Below, piece after piece: positions 46,101-54,072 of a stretch of 64,000 nucleotides of DNA (positions within the stretch are counted from its first letter, which is position 1; every line of letters starts with the position of its first letter). The DNA is from an uncultured Francisella sp. (GTDB taxonomy: Bacteria; Pseudomonadota; Gammaproteobacteria; Burkholderiales; Neisseriaceae): positions 51,646-115,645 of the forward strand of contig CALTZA010000005.1 in NCBI GenBank assembly GCA_943913655.1. Reading direction: 5' to 3'. Below the pieces are notes generated by a model that was given only the letters and a program-made list of their open reading frames with translations, did not search any database and was not told where the DNA came from. The position numbers and the translations under genes are program-made.

Positions 46101-46380
46101 TTTTTTGCTGATATAGATCAGTTTCTTGCTTAAGTCCAGGATAAAAAGCTTGTGCAGTCTTCCAAAAAAAATGAGATATCTTTTGATAATTCAGGTTGCT
46201 TACAATACCTAAGCGATGGCTGAAATACTGACTGATAAACTGTTTCATCCCTTCTGTCTGTACCACCAGAGTAAATGTTTCAAAAGGATGGCTTCTTAGG
46301 CGATAAAAGCCAAGCAACAGCTCACAAAGGTAATCCAGTTGATCAGATTGATGAATAGTTAGTTTATTTGTTACAGGCAT
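43120..46380 (-). CDS. recC: Exodeoxyribonuclease V gamma subunit
   Basis: Scaffold of RecBCD that recognises Chi. The N-terminus MPVTNKLTIHQSDQLDYL, the FTLVVQTEGMKQFISQYFSH block and FFAIDHFPNFYLKL match RecC. Further on, FTAILGLNEQDFPRQDK and LSYIGRDSTNKKALNPSCLL are the family's inactive-helicase signatures. Length 1086 aa (E. coli 1122). ATG 46380 was chosen because it gives the family N-terminus; the frame extends back to 46449. This gene is more AT-rich and more Asn/Lys/Ile-rich than its neighbours, as RecC often is. Divergent from djlA over ~160 bases. Confidence 0.94.
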   Translation of the reverse strand: MPVTNKLTIHQSDQLDYLCELLLGFYRLRSHPFETFTLVVQTEGMKQFISQYFSHRLGIVSNLNYQKISHFFWKTAQAFYPGLKQETDLYQQKIISWQLFNLFSSQDFKKHAPLAYQALYSYLKSHESSAYELALYLGKLFEEYLIYRPQWIEIWDKNQQVRELPEKIEQWQRNLWYYLRRTFGENHRIYLWQKIKKKLLKNKLPSEVTLPKHIHFFAIDHFPNFYLKLANYLSLHTYVHLFCLNPCQENWIDDNDTHPLLNMLGGERRDFFKILSEYNPSLEQKIFSDRQLKNSDILLHKIQQDILYLELPKFYQKQVSFIYKTTDQSIQIHAAHSKVQELYILKNNLLRYLDEHKNTRLEEVVILGPDIEKYLPYIEGIFGKNNFDNYAIPYSILNVKVKNQSIFYEAIDNFIVFLSGRFEVDSLLSLLKNKLIRNKANLSSDDIFCLAKIIEKANISWGIDEQHRKKFHAIGDAFTWERGLKNINHVLKKENVKIIHPGILDISTFNDKVDGEYLIELWKNFLDFYQEIVAYYRKINNKNLYFTDWIISLQELVNVFISHNSIEISEQKEQLFSNLFRIKQNIELTTDKSLLSFSLFARIIKQYLNEYTSNNSLKKGVVFSNLISMRSIPFKFTAILGLNEQDFPRQDKQQEFNLIKADPQIGDLSRYQDDCYIFLQTLLSTKDVLHLSYIGRDSTNKKALNPSCLLDQLINLIKEMTQEKYVNYIKEHPLHPFSRQYFEINSLFDHYGSNYHCAYKSSNLSFNDFLYDYSFSPIIKKELNIQELLSFWHSPTRYWLLENLDLFEQRLKKVVNYDEPFSLIPNYLSRKTKRKILIPKGIFILQKLLESTSNSQSQEELNSLIDRWDYFPAGAAKKIWYDYIFYQFNKLINFIPSDSKISIKELLINKKQNDFLLKSDYLSLKVDHLLSYGTEENYLFDFDFKHYNISDREKIKILLLHLIYQKNYKGSSIKSYLFTLNEGIEINIAENKAEELFNRFIFFTERGLIEPLPFFYDPLMKFSTKNNLLSEGNIKKILDSTELNFYENRLLFHSSESLIKNRLLKELINELIKPLLQENIFKEIIL

Positions 46381-46538
46381 GGATACTATTAAAATCTTAA
46401 AGAGAGTAGATACATTATAGCCGAGATGCAGATGGTCATTGTAGAGCAATTTCCTTTTACAATTGAGAGTTTATCTTACCTAGTAGCTATGGTGTACAAT
46501 AGGATCGGCTAAACAATTAGTTAAAAACTGAGATAATT

Positions 46539-47441
46539 ATGTTTGAATCGCTTTTACCAGCGTTATTTTCCTTCTTTATCACTTATATGCTGTGTCTATT
46601 TTTTTCTGGTAGCACGCGCTTTAGCCTAATCTTGGCTATATTTTTTGCTGTTACTAACTATATCCAAAAATTAAAGCTAAATCCTAATGCGAAGATCTAT
46701 TCTCACTTTTTTCCTGGAAGATTAAAAAGGGTTGAATATTATAATCTAGTGACTTTTTATCTGTTAGGTGCGATTGCCAAAGTTAAGGGACGTGTCACAG
46801 AAAGTGATATCGCTTATGCAGAAGAATTAATGCAAGAATTTCAAGCAGATGATAGATTAAGACAAAAATTGATTCTTGCTTATCAACAAGGTAAGCAAGC
46901 GGCGTTTAATCTGGACAAAGTATTGGCTGAGTTCGTTGCTCATTTTAAAGGACATGGACAAGCGATTAATTATTTTTTTGACTATCAGTTGCAAGCAGCA
47001 GTGCAAGATGGGCGGTTGCAGAATGAAGAATTGGCTATTTTGCGCCGTATTGCCCACGCAATTGGCATGAATAGCATTTTCTTTGATTTAAAAATTCGCT
47101 CGGCCCAAGCACAATATGGATTTCAAGGTCAAGGAACTGATTTTTTCTCTCAGTTTTTTCGGTATTATCAGCAGCAAAAAAGTGGTGAGCAAGAAAGTGA
47201 TCAATATCAAGAAGCAACAAGCCCCAACCGGCTGCAAAGTGCCTACGCCATATTAGGGGTTAAGGAGACAGATAACGAAGCCACAGTGAAGACAGCTTAT
47301 CGCCGTCTGATTAAAGAATATCACCCTGATCGTTACACATCAAAAAATGTACCATCTGCTATTTTGGAGCAAGCCAAGCAAAAAAGCCAAGAGATTATCA
47401 GTGCCTACCATTTGATTAGTAAGGCCAAAGGGTGGAAATAA
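46539..47441 (+). CDS. djlA: DjlA-type membrane-anchored J-domain co-chaperone
   Basis: DnaK co-chaperone of the inner membrane. Order: one N-terminal transmembrane stretch (residues ~5-40), a TerB-like central domain with KVKGRVTESDIAYAEELM near 82, then a flexible Gln/Ser-rich linker and a C-terminal J domain (SAYAILGVKETDNEATV..., HPD in EYHPDRY near 268). The first half aligns with E. coli DjlA (271 aa), this one being 300 aa. It is followed by a second copy, giving a tandem pair. DjlA proteins have been tied to capsule and virulence functions in relatives. Confidence 0.92.
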   Translation: MFESLLPALFSFFITYMLCLFFSGSTRFSLILAIFFAVTNYIQKLKLNPNAKIYSHFFPGRLKRVEYYNLVTFYLLGAIAKVKGRVTESDIAYAEELMQEFQADDRLRQKLILAYQQGKQAAFNLDKVLAEFVAHFKGHGQAINYFFDYQLQAAVQDGRLQNEELAILRRIAHAIGMNSIFFDLKIRSAQAQYGFQGQGTDFFSQFFRYYQQQKSGEQESDQYQEATSPNRLQSAYAILGVKETDNEATVKTAYRRLIKEYHPDRYTSKNVPSAILEQAKQKSQEIISAYHLISKAKGWK

Positions 47442-47530
47442 ATGCTGGCAAGCTATTTTGAGTTGGTAAACTTCTATAACTAAAGCTTATCTGTAGTATA
47501 ATAAGCGCTTGCAATTTGCTACATATATCA

Positions 47531-48448
47531 GTGAGTAAACAAAGTATTAGCTATTGGCCGCATATAAAAAAGTTTCTCTTAATCCTTTTGTTGGCGAAGA
47601 TCATTCTTGCCAACTTTTTTGCTGCGCTGTGGCTGGCTTGCATCACTTATCTGTTGAAACTGCAAATGGAACAACGTTTGCAGGTCCATTACATCCGTTC
47701 GCAATTTTTCCCTGGCGAACTAACTTTGCTTGAATATAACATCTTGGTTACCTTTTATGTATTAGGCTGTGTAGCAAAGGCAAAGGGGAGAGTGGCTTCA
47801 GAAGATATTGATTATGCTGTTTCTTTAATGAAAGAATTTAATATTCCTTCTGCATCTGTTTCGCGGTTAGTTTTGATCCATGGCTTTAATAAGGGCAAGG
47901 TTAACGCTTATCATTTAAGACGAGTGTTAGGCGAGTTTTCTAGCTTTTTTAAGGATCAGCACTATTTGCGTTCATATTTTTTTGATTATCAGTTGGAGTG
48001 TGCTTTAAAAGAGGGTAAGTTATTGCCGCAAGAAAAAGATTTACTTGCTTTTATTGCACGAGAAATAGGGATCAGCACTTATACCTTTAATAAAAAAATA
48101 GAAAGTGCCCAGGCTGCCTATCGCTTTAGGCAAAGATTTCAATCTCGACATGGTCGTGGTGATCAGTTTAAGCATCAAAAAGACAATAATGAAACGTATC
48201 AAGATTGGTATCAAAACGGCCGTGATTTAACTACAGAAAGTTTGAATAGTTTTCATATCTTAGGGGTCTCAAAGTATGCTGATTTTGCTACTGTAAAAAA
48301 AGCATATCGTGCTTTAATCAATGAATACCATCCGGATAAGTTTGTTTTTAAAGATGTACCAGAAGCAGTCATGTATAAAGCTAAGGAGAAGAGTCAAGAA
48401 ATTATCAAGGCTTATGATGTTGTTTGTAGAGCTAGGGGATGGAAATAA
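47531..48448 (+). CDS. Second DjlA-type J-domain co-chaperone, tandem paralog
   Basis: Same layout as the upstream djlA: N-terminal membrane segment FLLILLLAKIILANFFAALW, TerB-like domain with AKAKGRVASEDIDYAVSLM, linker, then J domain with HPD in EYHPDKF near residue 270. The paired copies share the order of motifs (RVTESDIAYA / RVASEDIDYA; SAQAQYGF / SAQAAYRF) but have drifted. The start is uncertain: GTG 47531 (MSKQSISYWP) or TTG 47516. Its stop overlaps the ATG of tusA by one base, so co-translation is likely. Function beyond DnaK partnering is inferred. Confidence 0.85.
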   Translation: MSKQSISYWPHIKKFLLILLLAKIILANFFAALWLACITYLLKLQMEQRLQVHYIRSQFFPGELTLLEYNILVTFYVLGCVAKAKGRVASEDIDYAVSLMKEFNIPSASVSRLVLIHGFNKGKVNAYHLRRVLGEFSSFFKDQHYLRSYFFDYQLECALKEGKLLPQEKDLLAFIAREIGISTYTFNKKIESAQAAYRFRQRFQSRHGRGDQFKHQKDNNETYQDWYQNGRDLTTESLNSFHILGVSKYADFATVKKAYRALINEYHPDKFVFKDVPEAVMYKAKEKSQEIIKAYDVVCRARGWK

Positions 48449-48669
48449 TGTATGAACTAGATGTGCGAGGGCTAAGCTGCCCGCTGCCAATTTTGCGAAC
48501 TAAAAAAGTTTTGACTTCTTTATCATCAGGGCAACGTTTACGTATTTTGAGTACTGATCGTGCAGCCCCACTTGATTTTGAACGCTTTTGCAGACAAACT
48601 GGACATATATTATGTTTGAGTCAAGAGTTAGATCCAGGGGTGTATACAATTGTCGTGGAGCACAAATAG
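48448..48669 (+). CDS. tusA: TusA-type sulfur carrier protein
   Basis: A 73-aa TusA/SirA-like protein that relays sulfur as a persulfide, for example to tRNA wobble uridine thiolation. The catalytic Cys lies in GLSCPLPILRTKK near residue 11. The rest (GQRLRILSTDRAAPLDFERFCRQTGH) fits the family alpha/beta fold. ATG 48448 shares its first base with the djlA-paralog stop; a longer frame starts 9 bases earlier. The other tus genes are not nearby. Confidence 0.9.
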   Translation: MYELDVRGLSCPLPILRTKKVLTSLSSGQRLRILSTDRAAPLDFERFCRQTGHILCLSQELDPGVYTIVVEHK

Positions 48670-48714
48670 GTTGCATAATGAAGGACCAGGTAAAAAATAA
48701 TTGAGAACCGATTA

Positions 48715-49758
48715 ATGAGTGCACATACGCTTTCGCTTATTCAGCCTGATGATTGGCACTTACATTTGCGAGATGGAGATTTGATGTCCTCAGTACTGCC
48801 TTTTAGTAGTGCTATTTTTGCTCGCGCCATTGTGATGCCCAATTTAAATCCTCCGATAACGCAAATCAATCAAGCTGTGGCATATAAAAGAAGAATCAAG
48901 TCCGCTTTGCCTGGTAAGCAGTCTTTTCAACCTTTAATGACCCTTTACCTGAGAAATGATATGGATTCGACCATTGTTCAGGCGGCAAAAAAAGCAGGAA
49001 TTGTAGCTTTTAAACTCTATCCGCAGGGAGTAACCACTAATTCTTCTTTCGGCGTGCGTAACCCTTTGGCACTTATTTCTATTTTAGAAACTATGGCAGA
49101 AGAGGGGATTATACTGCTAGTGCATGGTGAAGTTGCACAGCCGCATGTGGATATCTTCGATCGTGAGGCAGTATTCATTGAGCAATTTTTGCTACCGATA
49201 AGAGAGCGCCTTCCCACTTTGAAAATTGTATTGGAACATATTACTACGGTTGAAGGTGTGGATTTTGTACAGACTTATGAACATGTGGCTGGAACAGTCA
49301 CTCCACAACATTTATTGTTTAATCGGAATCAATTGTTTATGGAAGGCCTACGGCCTCATCACTATTGTTTGCCGATTTTAAAGCGTGAGTATCACCGACA
49401 GGCCTTAATTAAGGCGGTGACTAGTTCTCGTTATCGACAGCGTTTCTTTTTGGGTACAGATAGTGCGCCCCATCTTCGCCACCATAAGGAAGCACAGTGC
49501 GGTTGTGCCGGGATTTTTAATGCAATTGTAGCAATCAGTGTTTATGCACAAATTTTTGAGGAAGTTCATCAACTTGCTGCCCTAGAAGGATTTGCTTCTT
49601 TAAATGGACCCCGTTTTTATGGGTTGCCTGTGAATAGTTCTCGCATTAAGTTAATCAAAAAGCCATGGCAGGTGCCAGAATTTTATGCGGTTCCCGGTGG
49701 TGAACTTGTCCCCTTGTTAGCAGGCCAGACTCTTGCCTGGCAGGTAAGTCATGATTAA
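48715..49758 (+). CDS. pyrC: Dihydroorotase
   Basis: Zinc amidohydrolase of pyrimidine synthesis (type II, PyrC). Metal-binding H-x-H is in DDWHLHLRDG near residue 12; VAFKLYPQGVTTNS carries the carbamylated lysine; VHGEVAQPHVDIFDRE and LEHITT give the next metal ligands; LGTDSAPHLRHHKE gives the catalytic Asp near 250. Length 347 equals the E. coli enzyme (348). Its stop overlaps the open frame of the downstream transglycosylase by 8 bases. Confidence 0.95.
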   Translation: MSAHTLSLIQPDDWHLHLRDGDLMSSVLPFSSAIFARAIVMPNLNPPITQINQAVAYKRRIKSALPGKQSFQPLMTLYLRNDMDSTIVQAAKKAGIVAFKLYPQGVTTNSSFGVRNPLALISILETMAEEGIILLVHGEVAQPHVDIFDREAVFIEQFLLPIRERLPTLKIVLEHITTVEGVDFVQTYEHVAGTVTPQHLLFNRNQLFMEGLRPHHYCLPILKREYHRQALIKAVTSSRYRQRFFLGTDSAPHLRHHKEAQCGCAGIFNAIVAISVYAQIFEEVHQLAALEGFASLNGPRFYGLPVNSSRIKLIKKPWQVPEFYAVPGGELVPLLAGQTLAWQVSHD

Positions 49759-49774
49759 AGGAGCTTTTCTTTCT

Positions 49775-50380
49775 ATGCCAGGACGAAGAAAATTTTTAAA
49801 ACAGTTAATTTTGCTTGGTTTTGGTATGAGCATGGAACAGGTGATTTTTTCTGGCACTCAAAAAGAGGAGTATCTATCTGCCAGTGTTGCTTCTGCCATG
49901 GGACGCTCGATCAGGCATAGCAGCCCGCCGCGCCTAATTTTTGCAACACAAGCAGACGGAAAACGCTGGTTAGAACAGATGGATAGACAATTAAAAAATT
50001 ATGTGAATTTTGCTTATGAGCGCCATAATATTTTACTTAATTCGCAGTATGAAGCTAGTCGTGCAGGCTTGGACCCGCAATTGATATTGGGATTGATTGA
50101 GGTAGAGAGTCGTTTTCGTCGCTATGCTATTTCCTCTACAGGCGCCAGAGGTCTTATGCAGGTAATGCCGTTTTGGGTACAACAGATTGGAGAACCATGG
50201 CATAATTTATTTGATATGCGTACCAATTTGCGTTATGGATGTACAATATTACGGCATTATCTTGATATAGAACACGGTAATTTATTTAGGGCATTGGGGC
50301 GTTATAATGGCAGTTTAGGTCGTGCCACTTATCCTAATGCAGTAATAAGAGCTGCTCGTAGCCATTGGCTGTATAATTAG
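49775..50380 (+). CDS. Lytic transglycosylase with Tat-type signal
   Basis: Soluble lytic transglycosylase (SLT, Slt70-like) domain: catalytic Glu in ILGLIEVESRFRRYA, then ISSTGARGLMQVMPFWVQQIG, and LRYGCTILRHYL with ALGRYNGSLG. Start at ATG 49775 (eleven bases after AAAGGAG) gives MPGRRKFLKQLILLGFGM, a twin-arginine RRxFLK motif followed by a hydrophobic stretch; an earlier ATG at 49751 only lengthens the N-region. This implies Tat export of a peptidoglycan-cutting enzyme. 202 aa, a short single-domain form. Overlaps or abuts pyrC; ssb follows 37 bases on. Confidence 0.85.
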   Translation: MPGRRKFLKQLILLGFGMSMEQVIFSGTQKEEYLSASVASAMGRSIRHSSPPRLIFATQADGKRWLEQMDRQLKNYVNFAYERHNILLNSQYEASRAGLDPQLILGLIEVESRFRRYAISSTGARGLMQVMPFWVQQIGEPWHNLFDMRTNLRYGCTILRHYLDIEHGNLFRALGRYNGSLGRATYPNAVIRAARSHWLYN

Positions 50381-50417
50381 GCAGGCTGATTTAAATAATT
50401 TAGTAGGAGAATTACGT

Positions 50418-50876
50418 ATGTCTTCCTTGAATAAGGTGATTTTAATCGGCCGTCTTGGTCGTGATCCAGAAAAACGAATGATGCCTTCTGGCGATATAGT
50501 CACTAATATGTCATTGGCTACAAGTGATATATGGAGAGATAAATCTGGACAAAGACAAGAACGCACTGAATGGCATCACATTGTATTATTTGGCAAAACC
50601 GCTGATGTGGCCAACCAATATCTAAAAAAGGGGCAACAGGTGTATCTTGAGGGACGTATTCAATCAAGAAAATATATGGGTAAAGATAATATTGAACGCA
50701 TGGCATACGATATTGTTTGCGACAAGATGGTGATGCTTGGCTCTAAAGCAGAAAATAGTGCTTATTATAATCAAATGGTTATTAGTCAAGAGATACCTAA
50801 CCAAACGCAATCATCTATTTCCATTGAAGAAAAAGAAATTGATACCGCTCAGTTAGAGTCGGATATTCCTTTTTAA
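50418..50876 (+). CDS. ssb: Single-stranded DNA-binding protein
   Basis: OB-fold tetramer that coats single-stranded DNA. N-terminal ~110 residues match SSB: SLNKVILIGRLGRDPEKR, RTEWHHIVLFGKTADVA, YLKKGQQVYLEGRIQSRKY. A short acidic linker leads to the protein-interaction tip ESDIPF, only slightly off the usual DDDIPF. 152 aa. TAGGAGAATT precedes the ATG. Lies between the transglycosylase and nadE, with 15 bases to nadE. Confidence 0.96.
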   Translation: MSSLNKVILIGRLGRDPEKRMMPSGDIVTNMSLATSDIWRDKSGQRQERTEWHHIVLFGKTADVANQYLKKGQQVYLEGRIQSRKYMGKDNIERMAYDIVCDKMVMLGSKAENSAYYNQMVISQEIPNQTQSSISIEEKEIDTAQLESDIPF

Positions 50877-50891
50877 AGAAAGGAGCATCGA

Positions 50892-52445
50892 TTGAAGATT
50901 GCCATCTTGCATATAGCTAGTTTGTGTGCTGATATCCAAACCAATACACAATCGCTACTAAAGGGTTGTGAACAGGCTAAGCAAGCAGGTGTGCGCTTGT
51001 TGTTAACGCCTGAGCTGATTTTATGCGGTATGCCGTTGGGCGATTTACTTAATCATGATGCCCTTTATCAAGAACTAGATCGGGCACTAGCTCGTTTGTT
51101 GCAAGTAAAAGGAATTGCGATTCTGTTCAGTGTTCCTCAACGTGTGCAAGGCAAAAATAAAATTTGCGATTATCTCATTGATAATGGTCAAGTACTGTAT
51201 CAAGGGTATCGTTGCGATGAACGAGGTTCTGCATTTTCTATATTGTCTTTCGATTATTTATCAATCGCTTTATGCAGCAAGCCAACGATAGCTGCTCAGG
51301 AGATTTTAGCAGCCGATTATATTTTATATCGCTCGCTAGAGCCATTTTACGATAGTTTAGACCCAATATTAAAAACAAATGCGCAGGCGATGGCCCGTAC
51401 TTATAATCGTCCTGTCATCTGTTTACGCCCGTTGGCAGGTAATGATGAATTTTTATACGAAGGTGGTTCATTTGTCCTAGATCGCACAGGTTCAATTACA
51501 TACCAAGCTTCTTTTTTTATAGAACAATTATGTATTTTAGATTGTGATTCACAATATGGAATACGGCCACAGACAAAACAATTAGCCGATCAACCTTCAG
51601 GCATCAAGCTGCTTTATCATGCCATTGTATTTGCTTTGCAGCAGTATTTGCGTAAAAGTAAGTTTACGCGTTGTTGTCTGGGTTTATCAGGTGGTATTGA
51701 TTCTGCATTAGTATTGGCTTTGACAGTAGAAGCTGTGGGAGCAGAAAACTGCCAAGTTTTAATGATGCCCAGTCAATATAGCCACCCTATGAGTGAAGCT
51801 TTAGCTAGTCAAATGGCACGCCGTTTTGGAGTACGTTATAGTACAGTGTCGATTACTCCCTTATTAAATCAATACAGCCAAGCGTTATTCCCTGTTTTTA
51901 AAACAGATTGTAAAGGTTTGACTAAAGAAAATATTCAGGCGCGGATTCGTGGAGTACTTATGATGGCACTATCTAATCAAAGTGATGCTTTATTGTTAGC
52001 CACCGGGAATAAATCAGAAGAAGCAGTCGGGTATTGCACATTATATGGGGATACCAATGGTGGATTTGCACCAATTAAAGATCTATACAAAACGCAAGTG
52101 TATGAGATGGCCCGCGACATTAATCTTAGAAGAGCTCAGCAGATCATCCCACAAGAAATTATTGATCGCCCGCCCAGTGCTGAACTGAGGCAAAATCAAA
52201 GAGATCAAGATAGTTTGCCAGCATATGAAGAGCTAGACCAGATACTTGCTTTACTGTTGGCTAACCAATCTTTATCGATTATTGTTGAAAAAGGATTTGA
52301 TGAAAAAACAGTTAAGCACGTGATGCAATTACTGCGTCGTAGTGAATTTAAGAGACAGCAAGGCGTGGTTGGACCCAAACTTAGTGCAAGAAGCTTTGGT
52401 GTTGAATGGAACTACCCTATAACCGATGTGTCTTATTTTTATTAG
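50892..52445 (+). CDS. nadE: NAD synthetase with degenerate glutaminase domain
   Basis: The C-terminal half is a full NAD synthetase: P-loop GLSGGIDSALVLAL near residue 260, LLATGNKSEEAVGY, TLYGDTNGGFAPIKDLYKT and the tail GPKLSARSFGVEWNYPI. The N-terminal half has the nitrilase-like amidase fold, with the Glu in TPELILCG near 40 and a Cys in SIALCSKP near 130. But the lysine segment (Y-x-K-x-x-LPNYGVFDE in active enzymes) is shortened to YQGYRCDERGSAF, and CEDIW is replaced by CSKPT. Glutamine hydrolysis is therefore doubtful and the enzyme may use ammonia. 517 aa (usual 540-550). TTG start at 50892 after AAAGGAG. Confidence 0.9.
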   Translation: MKIAILHIASLCADIQTNTQSLLKGCEQAKQAGVRLLLTPELILCGMPLGDLLNHDALYQELDRALARLLQVKGIAILFSVPQRVQGKNKICDYLIDNGQVLYQGYRCDERGSAFSILSFDYLSIALCSKPTIAAQEILAADYILYRSLEPFYDSLDPILKTNAQAMARTYNRPVICLRPLAGNDEFLYEGGSFVLDRTGSITYQASFFIEQLCILDCDSQYGIRPQTKQLADQPSGIKLLYHAIVFALQQYLRKSKFTRCCLGLSGGIDSALVLALTVEAVGAENCQVLMMPSQYSHPMSEALASQMARRFGVRYSTVSITPLLNQYSQALFPVFKTDCKGLTKENIQARIRGVLMMALSNQSDALLLATGNKSEEAVGYCTLYGDTNGGFAPIKDLYKTQVYEMARDINLRRAQQIIPQEIIDRPPSAELRQNQRDQDSLPAYEELDQILALLLANQSLSIIVEKGFDEKTVKHVMQLLRRSEFKRQQGVVGPKLSARSFGVEWNYPITDVSYFY

Positions 52446-52464
52446 ATAAACAGCAGGAAAATTG

Positions 52465-53076
52465 ATGAAAAAACAATTACGATACCAAATAGTGGCCTTA
52501 TTGAGTCTTGTTTTTTATTTTACTCCAGCTGATGGTTTATCAGCTTTAAATGCTTTTAATGTTAAAGTTGATCATCTTAGCGGTCGTTTTTCCCAGATAG
52601 TCCAAAACAATAAAGGCATCAAGAAGAGCTCGGGCTATTTTTATCTATCAAGGCCAAAATATTTTAAATGGGTTTACTCTGTTCCCTATCAGCAAATCAT
52701 TGTTGGTGATGGTCGCTCTATGATAATATATGATGTTGCTCTCAAACAGATAGTCAAACGTAATCAGACTGAGGCCCTAGGAGCTTCACCTGTGGCGGTA
52801 TTGGCGAATAAAAATGCCGTTAATCAATCTTATACCCTAAAAAATGATGGAGAAAGTAAAGGGATAAGCTATGTATTAGCAACACCCAAGCAGCAAGATG
52901 CGGGTTATTGTTATATTCGTATGGGTTTTCGTGGTGATATGCCTGTTTCTATGGATTTGAAAGATAGTTTTGGGAATATTTCTTTTATTCAGTTTGATCA
53001 ATTATCGACACACGTTCTTGCTAAAAGCATCTATTCTTTTACTCCTCCTAAGGGAGTTGATGTTTTACAACAGTAA
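52465..53076 (+). CDS. lolA: Outer-membrane lipoprotein chaperone LolA
   Basis: Periplasmic carrier that takes lipoproteins from LolCDE to LolB. A signal peptide is visible in the first ~25 residues (MKKQLRYQIVALLSLVFYF, then TPADGLSA). Family motifs: LSGRFSQIVQ, SSGYFYLSRPKYFKWVY, YQQIIVGDGRSMIIYD, and the C-terminal LKDSFGNISFIQF. Start ATG 52465, after AGGA. 203 aa, the normal length. It is followed by convergent yicC after 13 bases. ftsK, the common upstream neighbour of lolA, is absent here. Confidence 0.9.
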   Translation: MKKQLRYQIVALLSLVFYFTPADGLSALNAFNVKVDHLSGRFSQIVQNNKGIKKSSGYFYLSRPKYFKWVYSVPYQQIIVGDGRSMIIYDVALKQIVKRNQTEALGASPVAVLANKNAVNQSYTLKNDGESKGISYVLATPKQQDAGYCYIRMGFRGDMPVSMDLKDSFGNISFIQFDQLSTHVLAKSIYSFTPPKGVDVLQQ

Positions 53077-53089
53077 GCCATTAAGCTAT

Positions 53090-53959
53090 TTATTCTATGT
53101 TCTGAATTTGTTCGCGCATTTGTTCAATCAAAACTTTTAGTTCAATTGCACATTGCGAGAGATCAATAAAAACTGATTTATTAGCTAGGGTATTGGTTTC
53201 TCGGTTAAGTTCTTGCATTATAAAATCCAATCGCTTACCTATAGGATCAGCTTGGCAAGAAATGATTATCTGGGTTGCTTCTTGTACATGGGCTTGTAAA
53301 CGAGATAACTCTTCGTCGATATCGATTTTTTGCAAATAGTAGGCTAGCTCTTGATTGAGACGTTCTATTTCTGGAGATGTTTGTAATAATTCTTGTAGTT
53401 TTTCTTTTAAGCGTCGAGAATATTCTTGTATGCGAGCAGGCTGATTGATAAGTATTTTTTTAACCAGTTGATCTATTTTTGTGATTCGCTGCAGCAGATG
53501 GTTTTTAAGATGTTTTCCTTCATCCGTCCTGGTTTGTGCGAAATAGTAGAAGGTTTCTTCTAATTGAGAGAGTATTTTTTTCTCTAAAACTTTCACATCT
53601 AATGCGCTTTTCTTCATAACGTCAGGAAAACGCAATATATCACCTACACTCAGGGCGGTGACCTCGTTTTCTTTTAGTAATTGTTTATTCAAATGAAGCA
53701 GCTGTTGGGTCACATCTTGATTTAATGAAAATTGGCTATAAAGGCAATCTTCTTGCGTAGAGAGACGACATTCCACCTTACCTCGGGCAATATGAGAAGA
53801 TAAAAATTGTTGCATTTTGTATTCAAGAAAGTGCCATTCTTCAGGCAACTTAAATGATAAAGCGAGGTAGCGATGGTTAACAGATTTCAACTCAATGCTA
53901 ACGGTTATTAGATCATATGCTTGTTGTGTGATTGCATAACCGGTCATACTAGTGATCAT
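53090..53959 (-). CDS. yicC: YicC-family endoribonuclease
   Basis: 289-aa YicC/YloC protein: MITSMTGYAITQQ at the start, ELKSVNHRYLALSFKLP, and the C-terminal SCQADPIGKRLDFIMQELNRETNTLANKS with a final helical tail. Family members are oligomeric stress endoribonucleases. In many genomes yicC sits by gmk; here it is divergent from rph (98 bases apart), a pairing seen in enterobacteria. A palindrome-like 3' end with lolA is not evident. Confidence 0.9.
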   Translation of the reverse strand: MITSMTGYAITQQAYDLITVSIELKSVNHRYLALSFKLPEEWHFLEYKMQQFLSSHIARGKVECRLSTQEDCLYSQFSLNQDVTQQLLHLNKQLLKENEVTALSVGDILRFPDVMKKSALDVKVLEKKILSQLEETFYYFAQTRTDEGKHLKNHLLQRITKIDQLVKKILINQPARIQEYSRRLKEKLQELLQTSPEIERLNQELAYYLQKIDIDEELSRLQAHVQEATQIIISCQADPIGKRLDFIMQELNRETNTLANKSVFIDLSQCAIELKVLIEQMREQIQNIE

Positions 53960-54072
53960 GTTTTTAAAATGAAGTAATTATCGATGAGGCGTTACTATAA
54001 CTGAATTAATAAGAATTATAAAGGAAAGCTTGTATAATACGACCCTTTGCCAACATCATGAGGAATACACAG

